Source: Candidatus Scalindua sp. (GTDB lineage: Bacteria; Planctomycetota; Brocadiia; Brocadiales; Scalinduaceae). Taken from it: a stretch of 64,000 bases of DNA. Every line of letters starts with the position of its first letter. Position 1 is the stretch's first letter. The stretch covers positions 62,001-126,000 of the forward strand of contig JALDRB010000003.1 in NCBI GenBank assembly GCA_031316155.1, in the 5' to 3' direction. This document shows positions 8,921-18,636 of this stretch, piece by piece. Position numbers and translations under genes: made by a program. Below the pieces are notes generated by a model that saw nothing but the letters and a program-made list of their open reading frames with translations, was not told the origin of the DNA and did no database searches.

Positions 8921-9064
8921 TTACCAATATTTTTTGCGCTGAAGGTGCATGTTCAAAAGTCAGTAAAAACTGTCAAGGACGGCAGTTTCCAGCCCGGCCA
9001 ACAGACCATCCGGACGAGGTGGGAATTTTGGAAAAGTTAGCTAGGAGATGGCTTAACTGGATCT
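8921..9064 (+). repeat. dispersed repeat R1, copy d
   Basis: This is a diverged copy: TTTTTGCGCTGAAGG, CAGTAAAAACTG, AAGGACGGCAGTTT, then an insert with AGCCCGGCCAACAGACC, then TTTTGGAAAAGTTAGC and GGCTTAAC. It ends at the 3' end of the lipoprotein gene on the minus strand, the same placement as copies b and c. Confidence 0.65.
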
Positions 9065-9066
9065 TA

Positions 9067-9717
9067 TCATTCCTTAATTATCGGCTGCCAGATATCTTCT
9101 GAGAGCTTTTCACCTGATAGAGACTCAAGTATCTTAAATATGTATTCGTCTTCACCAAGGTTACTTGACTCAAGAACTTGTTTGAATGCCTGATCGGATA
9201 TTGGCATAACCGCAGTTAAATCCAACTTCCATTGTCCGTTTTCTCGCATAAATGTATACTTTAACGGTGTCTTTTTTCCGTAATTGATAAACTCGGCTGT
9301 TGCCTTATCGTTAGACTCGTTGATTTCTCCAATATCAGAGTTGATTACACTATCCTTGATCCAGCTATTGTCGACAGTGTACACAAATAACTCATCAGCT
9401 GTCATGTTTGCGAGTAGTTTTGGATCAATTCTATGGCGCAAGAGGAGGACCATCATTTTATCAATAGTAGAAAGTTTTTTTACCTCCTCTTCTTTACCGG
9501 TTAAGGCTGCATCCATCATTTGGCCATAATATTCAATTGTAGAGAGGCTGACATATTTCACAGCTTTGCTGCCATCCTGCTTTAAGATTGAATTCTTGTA
9601 ACTGTCAAAAACACTTTTCACCCCACTATTTTCAACAGGTTGTTGGGTTGTCTCGTTAGTGCAGCTGGAGTGTAAAAGGCATATAAACAGTATTAAGGCA
9701 GTCATTCTGTGGTTCAT
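9067..9717 (-). CDS. predicted lipoprotein, function unknown
   Basis: The start is the ATG at 9717, preceded by GGAGG. The N-terminus MNHRMTALILFICLLHSSC is a type II signal peptide with lipobox LHSSC, so the mature protein is probably lipid-anchored. The 216-residue product has a SNTF2-like feel: an N-terminal helix (VKSVFDSYKNSILKQDGSK), charged helices, then a beta-rich part with KYTFMRENGQWKLDL, which resembles the end of NTF2-like/DUF4878-type folds. No catalytic motif is seen. It lies 60 bp downstream of the helicase gene on the same strand. Confidence 0.65.
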   Translation of the reverse strand: MNHRMTALILFICLLHSSCTNETTQQPVENSGVKSVFDSYKNSILKQDGSKAVKYVSLSTIEYYGQMMDAALTGKEEEVKKLSTIDKMMVLLLRHRIDPKLLANMTADELFVYTVDNSWIKDSVINSDIGEINESNDKATAEFINYGKKTPLKYTFMRENGQWKLDLTAVMPISDQAFKQVLESSNLGEDEYIFKILESLSGEKLSEDIWQPIIKE

Positions 9718-9777
9718 TGTACCTCCACGCAGGTTTATGTCCGCATTTAAATAGTATGGTATCTTCAAAACGGGAAA

Positions 9778-11358
9778 TTAACTCTTTTTCCGAGCCTTTT
9801 TCGCCTTTGTAAAAAAGGGTTCTGTTCCTTTTTTTCTCTTTTTAAAGTAGGCCAGCAATACTTCCGCATCATGAAAAGGAAGAGTTACAAAGGAAAACTT
9901 GTCGAGAATTTGGACATCCCTTATTTTATTGTCTGAGATACCACATTTATCTTTGATAAAATTCACCAACTTATTTCGTGTGAATCCGTCCTGTTTTCCA
10001 TGGGTCACAAAGAGACGTGTTTTACCTTTTGTGTCGACTACTGCATCTGCTATTTCAGCATAGCTCTTTTCTTCCAGTTCGTCCTGAAAAGTATATTGCA
10101 AAAGAGCCGCTAATATATTTTCAGGTTCAATATTCTGTAAAAGTTCCCTGGACATTTCAAGGTATCCGATTCTGGGGCATGATTTAACAATCTCTTCAAG
10201 ATCGCTCTTAATCCTCAATTTCTTTGTGTTTATGATATCCGTAACATTCGGAAGTTTGGCCTTTCGGATATCTGTTTTCGCTTCTCTCTGAATGAACTGT
10301 AATTTTCTGTACTCAGCCGGAGTTACAAATGTGATGGCATTTCCCCCTTTACCTGCACGTCCCGTACGGCCAATCCTGTGTACATATGATTCCGGATCCT
10401 GGGGAAGAGAATAGTTGATAACGTGAGAAAGGTTTTGGACATCAATACCCCTGGCTGCTACATCTGTTGCCACAAGTATATTCAGATGACGCTTTTTAAA
10501 TTTGTTCAATATTTTTTCTCGCTGGCTCTGGTTCATATCCCCATGTAAGCCATCCGCATCATAGCCCCTTTCCATTAAATGGTTGGAGATAGTATCAACG
10601 TCAATTTTGGTTCGGCAAAAGACGAGAGCGTAAAACTCTTCTTCAATATCTATGATTCTGCAAAGGGCTTCGAATTTATTTGCCTCCGATACCTCAAAAT
10701 AGATCTGATCTGTCTGGTTCGCTGTAAGCGGCCCTTTGGTTACCTTCAGCAGATCATATTCTCCCATGTATTTTTTGGCAATCTTGATTATTTCCGGTGG
10801 CATCGTTGCAGAAAATAGCATAGTACGTTTATCCAGCGCTGTATTTTCAATAATTTCAGTGACATCCTCAAGGAAACCCATGTTCAGCATTTCATCTGCC
10901 TCATCTAAAACAAGGAAAGAAATTTTGTCCAGTTTCAATGTGCGTCGTTTAAGGTGATCAAGTATCCTGCCAGGGGTACCGACCACTACATCTATTCCCT
11001 TCTTAAGGCTTCTGAGTTGCAAGTCTATTGACTGGCCGCCATAGATAGGAGCAATGCTTAACTTTTTCCTTCCTTTTAGTGAATTGATCTCTTCTGCCAC
11101 CTGTGTAGCTAATTCTCTCGTAGGGGTAAGAATGAGGGCCTGAACTGTCTTTGAATTTTCAGCCAATAGTTCTATTATGGGAAGGCCGAAGGCAGCTGTT
11201 TTGCCGGTACCCGTTTGGGCCTGTCCAACAATATCGCCCCTGCCTGAAAGTATAACAGGTATTGTCTTTGCTTGGATTGGCGTCGGTTCTTCAAATCCTT
11301 TCTGCTTTATGACTTTCAGGGTACTTTCAGATAAGCCTAAATCTTCAAAAGATTCCAT
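9778..11358 (-). CDS. deaD: DEAD-box ATP-dependent RNA helicase
   Basis: This 526-residue protein carries all helicase motifs: the Q motif (FEEPTPIQAKTIP), motif I AQTGTGKTAAFG, PTRELATQVAEE, GTPGRILDHL, motif II VLDEADEML, motif III FSATMP, ATDVAARGID and HRIGRTGRAGKGG. After about residue 440 comes a DbpA/CsdA-type RNA-binding domain (TRLFVTHGKQDGFTRNKL) and a basic Lys/Arg-rich tail. Relatives remodel rRNA structures in ribosome assembly and unwind mRNA in the cold. The 462-bp upstream leader is unusually long, as in cold-induced deaD genes, but no element in it could be identified. Confidence 0.93.
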   Translation of the reverse strand: MESFEDLGLSESTLKVIKQKGFEEPTPIQAKTIPVILSGRGDIVGQAQTGTGKTAAFGLPIIELLAENSKTVQALILTPTRELATQVAEEINSLKGRKKLSIAPIYGGQSIDLQLRSLKKGIDVVVGTPGRILDHLKRRTLKLDKISFLVLDEADEMLNMGFLEDVTEIIENTALDKRTMLFSATMPPEIIKIAKKYMGEYDLLKVTKGPLTANQTDQIYFEVSEANKFEALCRIIDIEEEFYALVFCRTKIDVDTISNHLMERGYDADGLHGDMNQSQREKILNKFKKRHLNILVATDVAARGIDVQNLSHVINYSLPQDPESYVHRIGRTGRAGKGGNAITFVTPAEYRKLQFIQREAKTDIRKAKLPNVTDIINTKKLRIKSDLEEIVKSCPRIGYLEMSRELLQNIEPENILAALLQYTFQDELEEKSYAEIADAVVDTKGKTRLFVTHGKQDGFTRNKLVNFIKDKCGISDNKIRDVQILDKFSFVTLPFHDAEVLLAYFKKRKKGTEPFFTKAKKARKKS

Positions 11359-11820
11359 ATCGTAATCTCATTCCTCCCTTTTATTAATTATTCAACATTA
11401 ATAACCTCTTGTTTTCTGTTCAGTTGCTGGGTCTGGGTAATTGATACAGTAAAATACAAATCAAGGTAAACCTTCTGCATGAGTAATAATAACTGTTCAA
11501 TCTCTACTCTATCAAAAGTGGACTATACAAACACAAGATCTGAGTTTAAGATTCAAGACAAAATAGATTAATTAACAATAGGTAACTAATTCTAAGAGTA
11601 CCAAGATAATTTCTTACCATAAAAAACTGTAATTTTAAATTAATATTGCGATAATCAGTTTGTCTTAGAAAATATCACATTAACTCCTCTGAAGATTTCA
11701 TAGTGTAGCTGAGAGGGCGGAGCTGTGTCCATAATGCAAAAGATGAACGGTTTTACAAAATTACTGATGTCTTTGCAGACAGGTTGAGAAAAATGATTTT
11801 CGGGATAGTAGTGGTGTAAA
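11359..11820. other. 462-bp intergenic region between divergent genes
   Basis: This is AT-rich sequence between divergently transcribed deaD and the CapD-type gene, so it must hold both promoters. No repeat of the R1-R5 families, convincing ORF or clear dyad was recognised. Confidence 0.5.
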
Positions 11821-13905
11821 ATGGTAAATAAAAATCAAATGATGGAGGTCTTTAAAAGTTTTTTTGTTAAGAACAGACGTATTGTTGTTACTGCAATTCA
11901 TGTTCTGCAGGTAGCGCTGGCAAATTATCTGGCCTTTGTCCTGAAATTTGAGTCGTTTGTTCATCCTCTCTATGTTAACCAACTGTTGTCTTCACTTCCG
12001 ATCCTTTTGCTGATACGCCTTATGCTTTACCTTCAGGCTGGTATGTATAAGGATATCTGGCGTTATTCAAGTATCAGTGATCTGATCAGCATAATAAGGA
12101 CAACTGCTCTGGGAAGCATCGTCTTCTTTGCCATAAACAGATATCTCATGGGGAATACCCTTTATCCTCTTTCAATATATATCCTTGAATGGATACTGCT
12201 CTTGTTTGTTTATGGAGGAACCCGGTTTTTTACCAGGGTCTGTTTCAAGAAGTACCGGAGTTTCCAGCCTTTAGCCAGGAAGATCCTGATAATCGGCACG
12301 TCAGCCGGTGAGGCAATTGTCCGGGATATGAAAAATAACCCGAAATCATCATATATCCCGATTGGGTTTATGGACGAAGATCCTTACAAAAAAGGACTTG
12401 AGATACATGGTGTTCCAATCTTCGGGCCGATCAGTACACTATCCGCTGTTATGAAAAAACAGAAGCCTGACGAGATACTGATATCGATGGCTTCGACGAC
12501 GAGTACTACCATTAAGGAGATTTATAAACAGTGCAAACCCTTCAACACACCAATCAAGAAACTCCCTGATATAAACGATATACTGGGAGGGAATATTTCC
12601 TGGGAGGCGAGACTGGGTCAGCGTTTAATTAATGCCAATATCGTAACGGGAAGCCAGATCCGGGAGGCGCTGGCCGTGCAGAAGAAGGAGGGGGGGAGAC
12701 TTGGTTCGATCCTGGTGAAATGTAACTATATCAAAGAGGATGAGCTGTTTTCGTTTCTTACAGAGCAGGATGGCATCTCACGGATGAAGCCCATATCCCT
12801 CGAAGATCTTCTTCAGAGGGAGCCGGTCAGGTATGATATTAAATCAGTGAGAGAATTTATTGAGGGCAAGACGGTGCTGGTAACAGGAGCAGGAGGTTCA
12901 ATTGGTTCAGAACTCTGCAGGCAATTAATTAAGTATAATCCTGCTCATCTGGTATTATTTGAGCGATATGAAAATAGTCTGTTTCAGATTGATTTAGAAC
13001 TCAATCGTCTGGTAGCAGGTGGGAACAGAAAAAACTTCACAGCCGTGATAGGGGATATGGTTGATACTGTGAATCTGGAGTATGTATTTTCTCAGTACAA
13101 ACCCGACATTATCTTTCATGCGGCAGCACACAAACATGTGCCTTTGCTGGAGCAGAATCCGCTGGAAGCGGTAAAGAACAATGTTTTTGGTACGAAGAAT
13201 GTTATTGAAGCGGCGGTAAAGCATAATGCGGAGAGTTTTGTGCTGATATCAACGGATAAGGCTGTAAACCCAACGAGTATAATGGGTGCGACAAAACGTA
13301 TAGCCGAGTTTCTGACGATAGCGATGAATGCTTTTTCCCGGACGAAGTTTTCAACGGTTCGGTTTGGCAACGTACTGGGGAGCAATGGAAGCGTGATCAA
13401 GATCTTCGAGGAGCAGTTGAAACGGGGGGGTCCGTTAACGGTTACGCATCCGGAGATAAAGAGATTTTTTATGCTCATACCGGAGGCGGTACAACTTGTC
13501 CTGATGGCAGCAGCACTGAAAAAGGGTGGAGAGATACTGGTGCTTGATATGGGAGAGCAGATAAAGATTGTGGAACTAGCGGAAAACCTGATAAGGCTTT
13601 CGGGTTTTATCCCTCATGATGAGATTAAGATGAAGTTTACGGGTATGAGGCCGGGAGAGAAGTTGTACGAAGAGTTGTTTGATGAATCGGAAAAGGTCAT
13701 AAGCACGATTCACGATAAATTCTGGTTGGCAGTCCCTGAGACGCCTTCGATAGTGGAATTTAAGAACCAGATTGCAGAGCTTGAACGTATTGTTCGAAAC
13801 AATGCTGTAGACGAAGTTGCCGCAGCAATTAAAGATATCGTACCAAGCTTTAAAAATGATCGTGATAAGGAAATGGATCAGGTTTCAATAAGAGAGACTG
13901 CTTAA
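11821..13905 (+). CDS. FlaA1/CapD-type UDP-sugar 4,6-dehydratase with inserted MshEN-like domain
   Basis: This 694-residue membrane enzyme of polysaccharide precursor synthesis has four N-terminal membrane spans (about residues 20-130). A first Rossmann domain follows (KILIIGTSAGEAIV, 154-167), then a catalytic short-chain dehydratase domain with VTGAGGSIGSELCRQ (about 354), AAHKHVPLLE and STDKAVNPTSIMGATKRIAE. It is longer than usual because of an insert at about 264-316. The insert holds two 24-residue motifs, each starting RLG and ending in Gln, separated by five residues (KKEGG). This is the arrangement of the MshEN cyclic-di-GMP receptor domain. The Gly at motif position 10 is Asn in both halves. 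Such enzymes make 4-keto-6-deoxy sugars from UDP-GlcNAc for glycans. Substrate is not certain. Confidence 0.88.
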   Translation: MVNKNQMMEVFKSFFVKNRRIVVTAIHVLQVALANYLAFVLKFESFVHPLYVNQLLSSLPILLLIRLMLYLQAGMYKDIWRYSSISDLISIIRTTALGSIVFFAINRYLMGNTLYPLSIYILEWILLLFVYGGTRFFTRVCFKKYRSFQPLARKILIIGTSAGEAIVRDMKNNPKSSYIPIGFMDEDPYKKGLEIHGVPIFGPISTLSAVMKKQKPDEILISMASTTSTTIKEIYKQCKPFNTPIKKLPDINDILGGNISWEARLGQRLINANIVTGSQIREALAVQKKEGGRLGSILVKCNYIKEDELFSFLTEQDGISRMKPISLEDLLQREPVRYDIKSVREFIEGKTVLVTGAGGSIGSELCRQLIKYNPAHLVLFERYENSLFQIDLELNRLVAGGNRKNFTAVIGDMVDTVNLEYVFSQYKPDIIFHAAAHKHVPLLEQNPLEAVKNNVFGTKNVIEAAVKHNAESFVLISTDKAVNPTSIMGATKRIAEFLTIAMNAFSRTKFSTVRFGNVLGSNGSVIKIFEEQLKRGGPLTVTHPEIKRFFMLIPEAVQLVLMAAALKKGGEILVLDMGEQIKIVELAENLIRLSGFIPHDEIKMKFTGMRPGEKLYEELFDESEKVISTIHDKFWLAVPETPSIVEFKNQIAELERIVRNNAVDEVAAAIKDIVPSFKNDRDKEMDQVSIRETA

Positions 13906-14034
13906 CGCAGATCATGTGGAACGAAAGAGATACAAAAAATGTCAGGTAACTTTTTACCAACCCTTAGTCGTAGTTCTTATGAAGGCAAATGAAAATGACA
14001 GGATATGCATTTTAACATTGCGAGCAAACTGGTT

Positions 14035-14170
14035 TGGTAATTCGGCCATTGTAATTTGAAATTTGTTTGGGCTTTGTAAATTGAGATTTGCCTGCCTGTG
14101 CGTAGACAGGTAATTTATTAACCTCTGTCTGGTTCTGGCTCGACCAGGTTGGGGTAAAAAGAATTAATAC
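14035..14170 (+). repeat. dispersed repeat R2, copy near 14.1 kb
   Basis: It contains TTTGAAATTTGTTTGGG, GAGATTTGCCTGCCTG, an ACAGGT/ACCT-type dyad and TGGTTCTGGCTCGACCAGG. Related copies are near 20395 (same strand), 57077 and 60464 (opposite strand), and a fragment near 377-413. The gap 13906-14222 holds nothing else recognisable. Confidence 0.6.
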
Positions 14171-14222
14171 ATGAATTTCAAATGGCTACAACTGTGCAAT
14201 TATTGTGGAGTATGCTTAAAAA

Positions 14223-16079
14223 CTAGAGCGAGGCCTCTTCTTGTTCAAAAGCCAGTTTTTCCTGTTCGTACAGTTCCGTAATCTCTTCAAGCTCTTCATA
14301 AAGGGTTTCTATGTCATTCTTTGTTTTTTTTATGGTTACCGACAGAGTAGAAATGGTATTTCCGTCTTTTTCATAGGAGGCCTTTATTAAGGATTCTGTG
14401 GCCTTGTGGAGAATCTGTTCCATCTTCTGAATGGATTTTTCAATTGTCTCTATCTTCTTTTTGTAAGGAGTCAGAGTTTTTGAACGCCTGGTAAAAAGTG
14501 CAGCACGAACTTTTCTCGCATCCTTCTGATTAATTGCTTTCTGAGGTTTTTCATGATTATTCAGTGGTTTCTTGCCGATTTTAACACTCTCCGCGTCATC
14601 CCAGCCGATCTGGTCAAGGAACTTCGCGTATCCGCCATAAAAAAGAAATGCCCTGTCTTCTTGGAAGACTATCAACTTGTTGGCGATTTTATGAAGTATA
14701 TATTCATTGTGCGTTACCATAACAACGGCGCCTTCAAATGTAGAAATGGCCTCGATCATTGCATCGCATGACTGTAAATCTAAATGATGTGTGGGTTCGT
14801 CAAGGAGAAGGAGGTTGGCTGGTGCTACCAGTATCTTTCCGAACAGGACTCTGCATTTCTCTCCTCCGGACAGAACTCCTATCTTTTTAAGAGCACTGTC
14901 ACCAGAAAACATCATTGCTCCACAGATATCCCGAACTTTTTTCCTTTCGAGATAAGAATTACTCAAGGAAATTTCTTCCTCAATTGTTAGGGTATCGTTA
15001 AGGCTCACGGTATTGGCTTGTTCATAGTATCCTATTTTTACCTGTGGGTGGTTTGCAATTTCACCCTCCAGGGGAGTTAACCCTCCCGCCAATAGCTTCA
15101 AGAGTGTTGTCTTGCCTTTTCCGTTCCGGCCTATGATACAAATTCTGTCTCGATTTTCAATAGTAAGGTTAAGATTGCTGAATAAGTAAGGCACTTTGTT
15201 ATCGTAAGAAAAGGTTAAATTGTGTGCTTCTTGTACATATTTTGCTCGAAGGGGTGCAAACCCAAACGAGAAAGAGAGGGTGGGGATTTTATCAAGTTTT
15301 TGGTTAATCTCCTGTTTTTCGAGCGTTTTTATCCGAGATTGTACAAGACTTGCATGTCTTGCCTTGGCCCGGAAACTGTTGATGTACTGTTCGGTCTGCT
15401 TTCTCTTTTTCTCATCGTTGAGACGTTCTTTTTCATAAATTTCCTCTTCTTGTGCGATCTTGTCATAATAGTCTTTTGTGGAGCCCTTTATCTTTTTTAT
15501 CTTGGAACGATGGATTCCCAGTATGTGAGTTGTAACAGAATCCATGAAACTTCTGTCATGACTTATGACTATGATCTCATTTTGCCATGAATTCAGAAAA
15601 CTTGTCAACCAGCGAATGGAAATAATATCCAGAAAATTGGTAGGCTCATCAAGTAACAGCAGGTTTGGTTCAGAGACCAGGACTTTTGCGAGGTTTAAGC
15701 GTATCTGGTAACCACCAGAAAATTCAGATGGGTTACGACAAAAATCACTTTCTGAAAATCCAAGACCGGAGAGAATCTTTTTAACCTTCCACTCTTCTTT
15801 TTTCTGGTTATCCTGCAGCCCACAGCAACCTTCTTCAAGTACTGTTGGCCTGGTAAAGCAGATATGCTGACTTAGATATCCAATGCGGTAATCCCTCGGT
15901 ATCTTAATTGTTCCCTCATCGCAATTTTCCTGCCCGATCAGGAGACGGAATAAGGTACTTTTACCATGGCCATTTCTTCCTATCAGTCCAATACGCTCAC
16001 GAGAACTAAGGCCAAATGAGATGTGGTCAAATATGATATGACCTGAATATTGTTTACTTAAATTTTGTACTGAAATCAT
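14223..16079 (-). CDS. ABC-F family ATPase (ribosome-associated type)
   Basis: This 618-residue soluble protein has two ATP-binding cassettes and no membrane spans. Cassette 1 has Walker A GRNGHGKST and signature FSGGYQIRL, with LLLLDEPTNFLD. Cassette 2 has GRNGKGKTT, LSGGEKCRV and LLLLDEPTHHLD. The ABC-F linker is rich in charged helices (YEKERLNDEKKRKQTEQY, about 210-245). A long C-terminal coiled coil (about 530-615) resembles Uup. ABC-F proteins act on the ribosome E-site to rescue or tune translation, and some confer antibiotic protection. It stands alone on the minus strand. Confidence 0.9.
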   Translation of the reverse strand: MISVQNLSKQYSGHIIFDHISFGLSSRERIGLIGRNGHGKSTLFRLLIGQENCDEGTIKIPRDYRIGYLSQHICFTRPTVLEEGCCGLQDNQKKEEWKVKKILSGLGFSESDFCRNPSEFSGGYQIRLNLAKVLVSEPNLLLLDEPTNFLDIISIRWLTSFLNSWQNEIIVISHDRSFMDSVTTHILGIHRSKIKKIKGSTKDYYDKIAQEEEIYEKERLNDEKKRKQTEQYINSFRAKARHASLVQSRIKTLEKQEINQKLDKIPTLSFSFGFAPLRAKYVQEAHNLTFSYDNKVPYLFSNLNLTIENRDRICIIGRNGKGKTTLLKLLAGGLTPLEGEIANHPQVKIGYYEQANTVSLNDTLTIEEEISLSNSYLERKKVRDICGAMMFSGDSALKKIGVLSGGEKCRVLFGKILVAPANLLLLDEPTHHLDLQSCDAMIEAISTFEGAVVMVTHNEYILHKIANKLIVFQEDRAFLFYGGYAKFLDQIGWDDAESVKIGKKPLNNHEKPQKAINQKDARKVRAALFTRRSKTLTPYKKKIETIEKSIQKMEQILHKATESLIKASYEKDGNTISTLSVTIKKTKNDIETLYEELEEITELYEQEKLAFEQEEASL

Positions 16080-16435
16080 AGTCTTAAAGTCGTAAATATA
16101 ATTGCTCTACTATTTACGGGATCAATCTCTATCAGCTTACGAAGTTTCTTTCTCTCAACGGTGATCTATCAGATTTTCTGTCTTGAAGGGTTAAGGATTC
16201 CTAAGACATGTCTTTTTAGGCCTTTTCTCTTATCAAATTCGACTCCCGAATCCTCTGCTTTGCCACAATTACGCTACATAATTACTTTACTACATATTTG
16301 TGATAATTGTAAAGACAAGTTTTTTATAAAAAACTTGCTTAATTTTCTCTTGATTTTATAATCATAGTTAAATTGGTAGACTGCTGTATATGGCGGTATA
16401 TTTTGACAATATAAATCTTTGTTGATTAGAGTATT
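16080..16435. other. 356-bp intergenic region between divergent genes
   Basis: This AT-rich region must include the promoter of the ABC-F gene (minus) and of the DUF1566 gene (plus). A TTGACA hexamer is at 16403-16408, but the best downstream -10 is weak. No repeat family member or ORF was recognised. Confidence 0.4.
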
Positions 16436-17110
16436 ATGTTTATTATGAGGAATTACTTACAAACTGAACGCTTCCCGTTTATCTGCTTTTTCCTCCTCTT
16501 TCTTACCTTGGTTTCGTATGCAGATGGGGGGCAGAATATACTTCCTTCTCTTTCGGTTGTTCCCGTGAAAACAGAGCAGGACATAAACGAGAAAGAAGTA
16601 CCTAAACACGTAATCCTTCGCAACACATATGGAAACATGTCCGTATCGCAGGTGCAGGCCATACCCCATAAAGCCATTCAGAAATGGAAAAAATGGGGAT
16701 TTTATGGGAGCAGTACGCTTAAGCGCGAATATGAAGAAAAGACGATTAAGGATGACAATGTCGTTATCGAGAGTACTACCGGCTTAATGTGGCACCGGTC
16801 AGGTTCAAAAACCCACATGAATTGGGAAAATGCAAAAAAATGGATTACTGACTTAAACAGTAATGGATATGCGGGGTATCAGGATTGGCGACTGCCTACA
16901 GTGGATGAAGCCGTTTCTTTACTGGAATCAGACAAAAAGAGCAACGATTTCTTTATTGACCCGGTGTTTGATATAAACCAGCTCTACATTTGGACGGGTG
17001 ATGGTTTTCTTAAGCATGCAGCATGGGTTGTTTCCTTCCGAAGTGCTCTGGCAACCTGGAGCGATATAATGTACCGCAACTTCGTCCGCCCGGTACGTAC
17101 TGTCCAATAG
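16436..17110 (+). CDS. exported DUF1566 (Lcl C-terminal) domain protein
   Basis: This 224-residue protein has an N-terminal signal sequence (about residues 10-30, FPFICFFLLFLTLVSYADG). The C-terminal half holds the DUF1566 fold: TTGLMWHRSG, MNWENAKKWITDLN, GYQDWRLPTVDEAVSLL, IWTGDG and NFVRPVRT. Domains of this type are found in many secreted or surface proteins of unknown role, with a fold related to lectin-like sulfatase-modifying enzymes. Two ATGs (16436 and 16445) are possible starts. No ribosome site separates them clearly. Confidence 0.75.
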   Translation: MFIMRNYLQTERFPFICFFLLFLTLVSYADGGQNILPSLSVVPVKTEQDINEKEVPKHVILRNTYGNMSVSQVQAIPHKAIQKWKKWGFYGSSTLKREYEEKTIKDDNVVIESTTGLMWHRSGSKTHMNWENAKKWITDLNSNGYAGYQDWRLPTVDEAVSLLESDKKSNDFFIDPVFDINQLYIWTGDGFLKHAAWVVSFRSALATWSDIMYRNFVRPVRTVQ

Positions 17111-17201
17111 ATGTGGCAAAGGAGAGCAACTGGGAGAATTTTATTATACACAGTTTATTATGATATCAGGTGCGAGCCCTGGTGGAGGAGAAGAAAGAAG
17201 A

Positions 17202-18569
17202 ATGGCCACTATACTACCGTTCAGGGGAATAAGGTATAACCCTGGGAAAATAGAAGACATTTCTAAAGTCGTAACACCTCCTTATGACGTAATCTCTGAT
17301 GAGGAGAGAGAAGGGTTTTATCGAAATCACCCGAACAATATAATCAGGTTAGAGCTGGGCAAGGATTTTCCCGGAGATAATCTATCGGTTAATAAATATA
17401 CGAGGGCTGCTGTTTATTTTCAAGAATGGAGAAGAGAACACATTTTAATACAGGATACTGATCCGGCAATATATGTTTATGCCCAGGAGTTTACGTTAGA
17501 AAATAAAAGATACACGAGGAAAGGATTCATCTCATTGGTAAGATTAGAGGATTTGAAGACCGGTCATATATATCCGCATGAACATACTCTTTCAAAACCA
17601 AAGGAAGATAGATTGAAACTCATGCAGTCTTGCGAAGCAAACTTCAGCCAAGTATTTGCCTTCTACGAGGATGAAGAGAAGAAGATGTCGGAAATTCTTC
17701 GTAAGGTGACTGGTGGCGATTCAGGGGCCTGTGCTTCAGAGGAGACTGATTTTACAGATGTTTATGGTGTAAGAAATTTACTCTGGATTATAAAGGACAA
17801 AAAAATTATCCGGGAAATTTCTTTCTTAATGAAAGATAAGCCTCTGTTTATAGCAGATGGTCATCATCGCTATGAAACAGCCCTTTACTACAGGGATTTG
17901 CATAAGAGCAACAAAGAGATGCTAAACAGAATCAAGCAAAATAGAGGTGATGATAACGGTGATTCACCCCTTGATTTTGTAATGATGATGTCTGTTGCCA
18001 TGGAAGATGAAGGGCTTCAGATTCTGCCAACACACAGGCTGGTTAGGAATGTGGGAAAACTCGATCCCGGGAAATTTAAAAAAGCTTTACACGAAGTATT
18101 TGAGATCGAGAATTTGGGCAAGGAGTGCAGCCTGGAGGTAATAAAGGAAAAACTCAGAGGGAATAGAGAGTCACATTCATTTGTTTTATACATCGGTGAA
18201 AATGATAAGGAATTTTACTTGCTCAAGGTTCAAAATAAGGCCAGGCTTTATCATGCCCTCGAAGAGAAACATTCACCCTGGAAAACGCTCGATACCGGAA
18301 TATTGCATGGTTTTATCTTTGAAAAGATTCTCGGTATAAAAACCGAGGATATATCAAAAACAGACTGCCTTAAATATATTCAGAGCGAGAAAGAGGCAAT
18401 TGATGTGGTAAATGAGGGGAAATATCAGTTGGCCTTTTTCCTTAATCCGACAAGAATAGGACAGATAAAAGATATTGCTATCAAGAGAAACAAGATGCCG
18501 CCGAAAGCGACCTATTTTTATCCTAAACTTGTAACAGGAACCGTACTTCGGCATATGTTAGAAATTTAA
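17202..18569 (+). CDS. DUF1015 family protein
   Basis: This 455-residue protein starts at the ATG at 17202 after a GAAGAAAGAAG purine run, giving MATILPFRGIRYNP, the usual beginning of DUF1015 proteins. Typical family segments follow: VTPPYDVISDEERE, NIIRLELGKDFP, RKGFISLVRLED, HEHTLSKPKEDRLKLM, PLFIADGHHRYETAL, FVMMMSVAMEDEGLQILPTH and, at the end, PPKATYFYPKLVTGTVLR. The function is not established. The family is conserved in many anaerobes, often near serine-biosynthesis genes. Here serA is 5 kb away on the other strand. Confidence 0.85.
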   Translation: MATILPFRGIRYNPGKIEDISKVVTPPYDVISDEEREGFYRNHPNNIIRLELGKDFPGDNLSVNKYTRAAVYFQEWRREHILIQDTDPAIYVYAQEFTLENKRYTRKGFISLVRLEDLKTGHIYPHEHTLSKPKEDRLKLMQSCEANFSQVFAFYEDEEKKMSEILRKVTGGDSGACASEETDFTDVYGVRNLLWIIKDKKIIREISFLMKDKPLFIADGHHRYETALYYRDLHKSNKEMLNRIKQNRGDDNGDSPLDFVMMMSVAMEDEGLQILPTHRLVRNVGKLDPGKFKKALHEVFEIENLGKECSLEVIKEKLRGNRESHSFVLYIGENDKEFYLLKVQNKARLYHALEEKHSPWKTLDTGILHGFIFEKILGIKTEDISKTDCLKYIQSEKEAIDVVNEGKYQLAFFLNPTRIGQIKDIAIKRNKMPPKATYFYPKLVTGTVLRHMLEI

Positions 18570-18592
18570 CAACAAAGTTGCGTAATATTTTG

Positions 18593-18621
18593 TTGACTTT
18601 GAATTTGGTATTAGCTAATAT
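18593..18621 (+). promoter_or_regulatory. sigma-70-type promoter of the SAM-riboswitch transcript
   Basis: A TTGACT hexamer at 18593-18598 and TAATAT at 18616-18621 are separated by exactly 17 bp. The expected transcription start near 18628 lies just before the first riboswitch base. Confidence 0.65.
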
Positions 18622-18636
18622 ACTTCAAATTTAATG

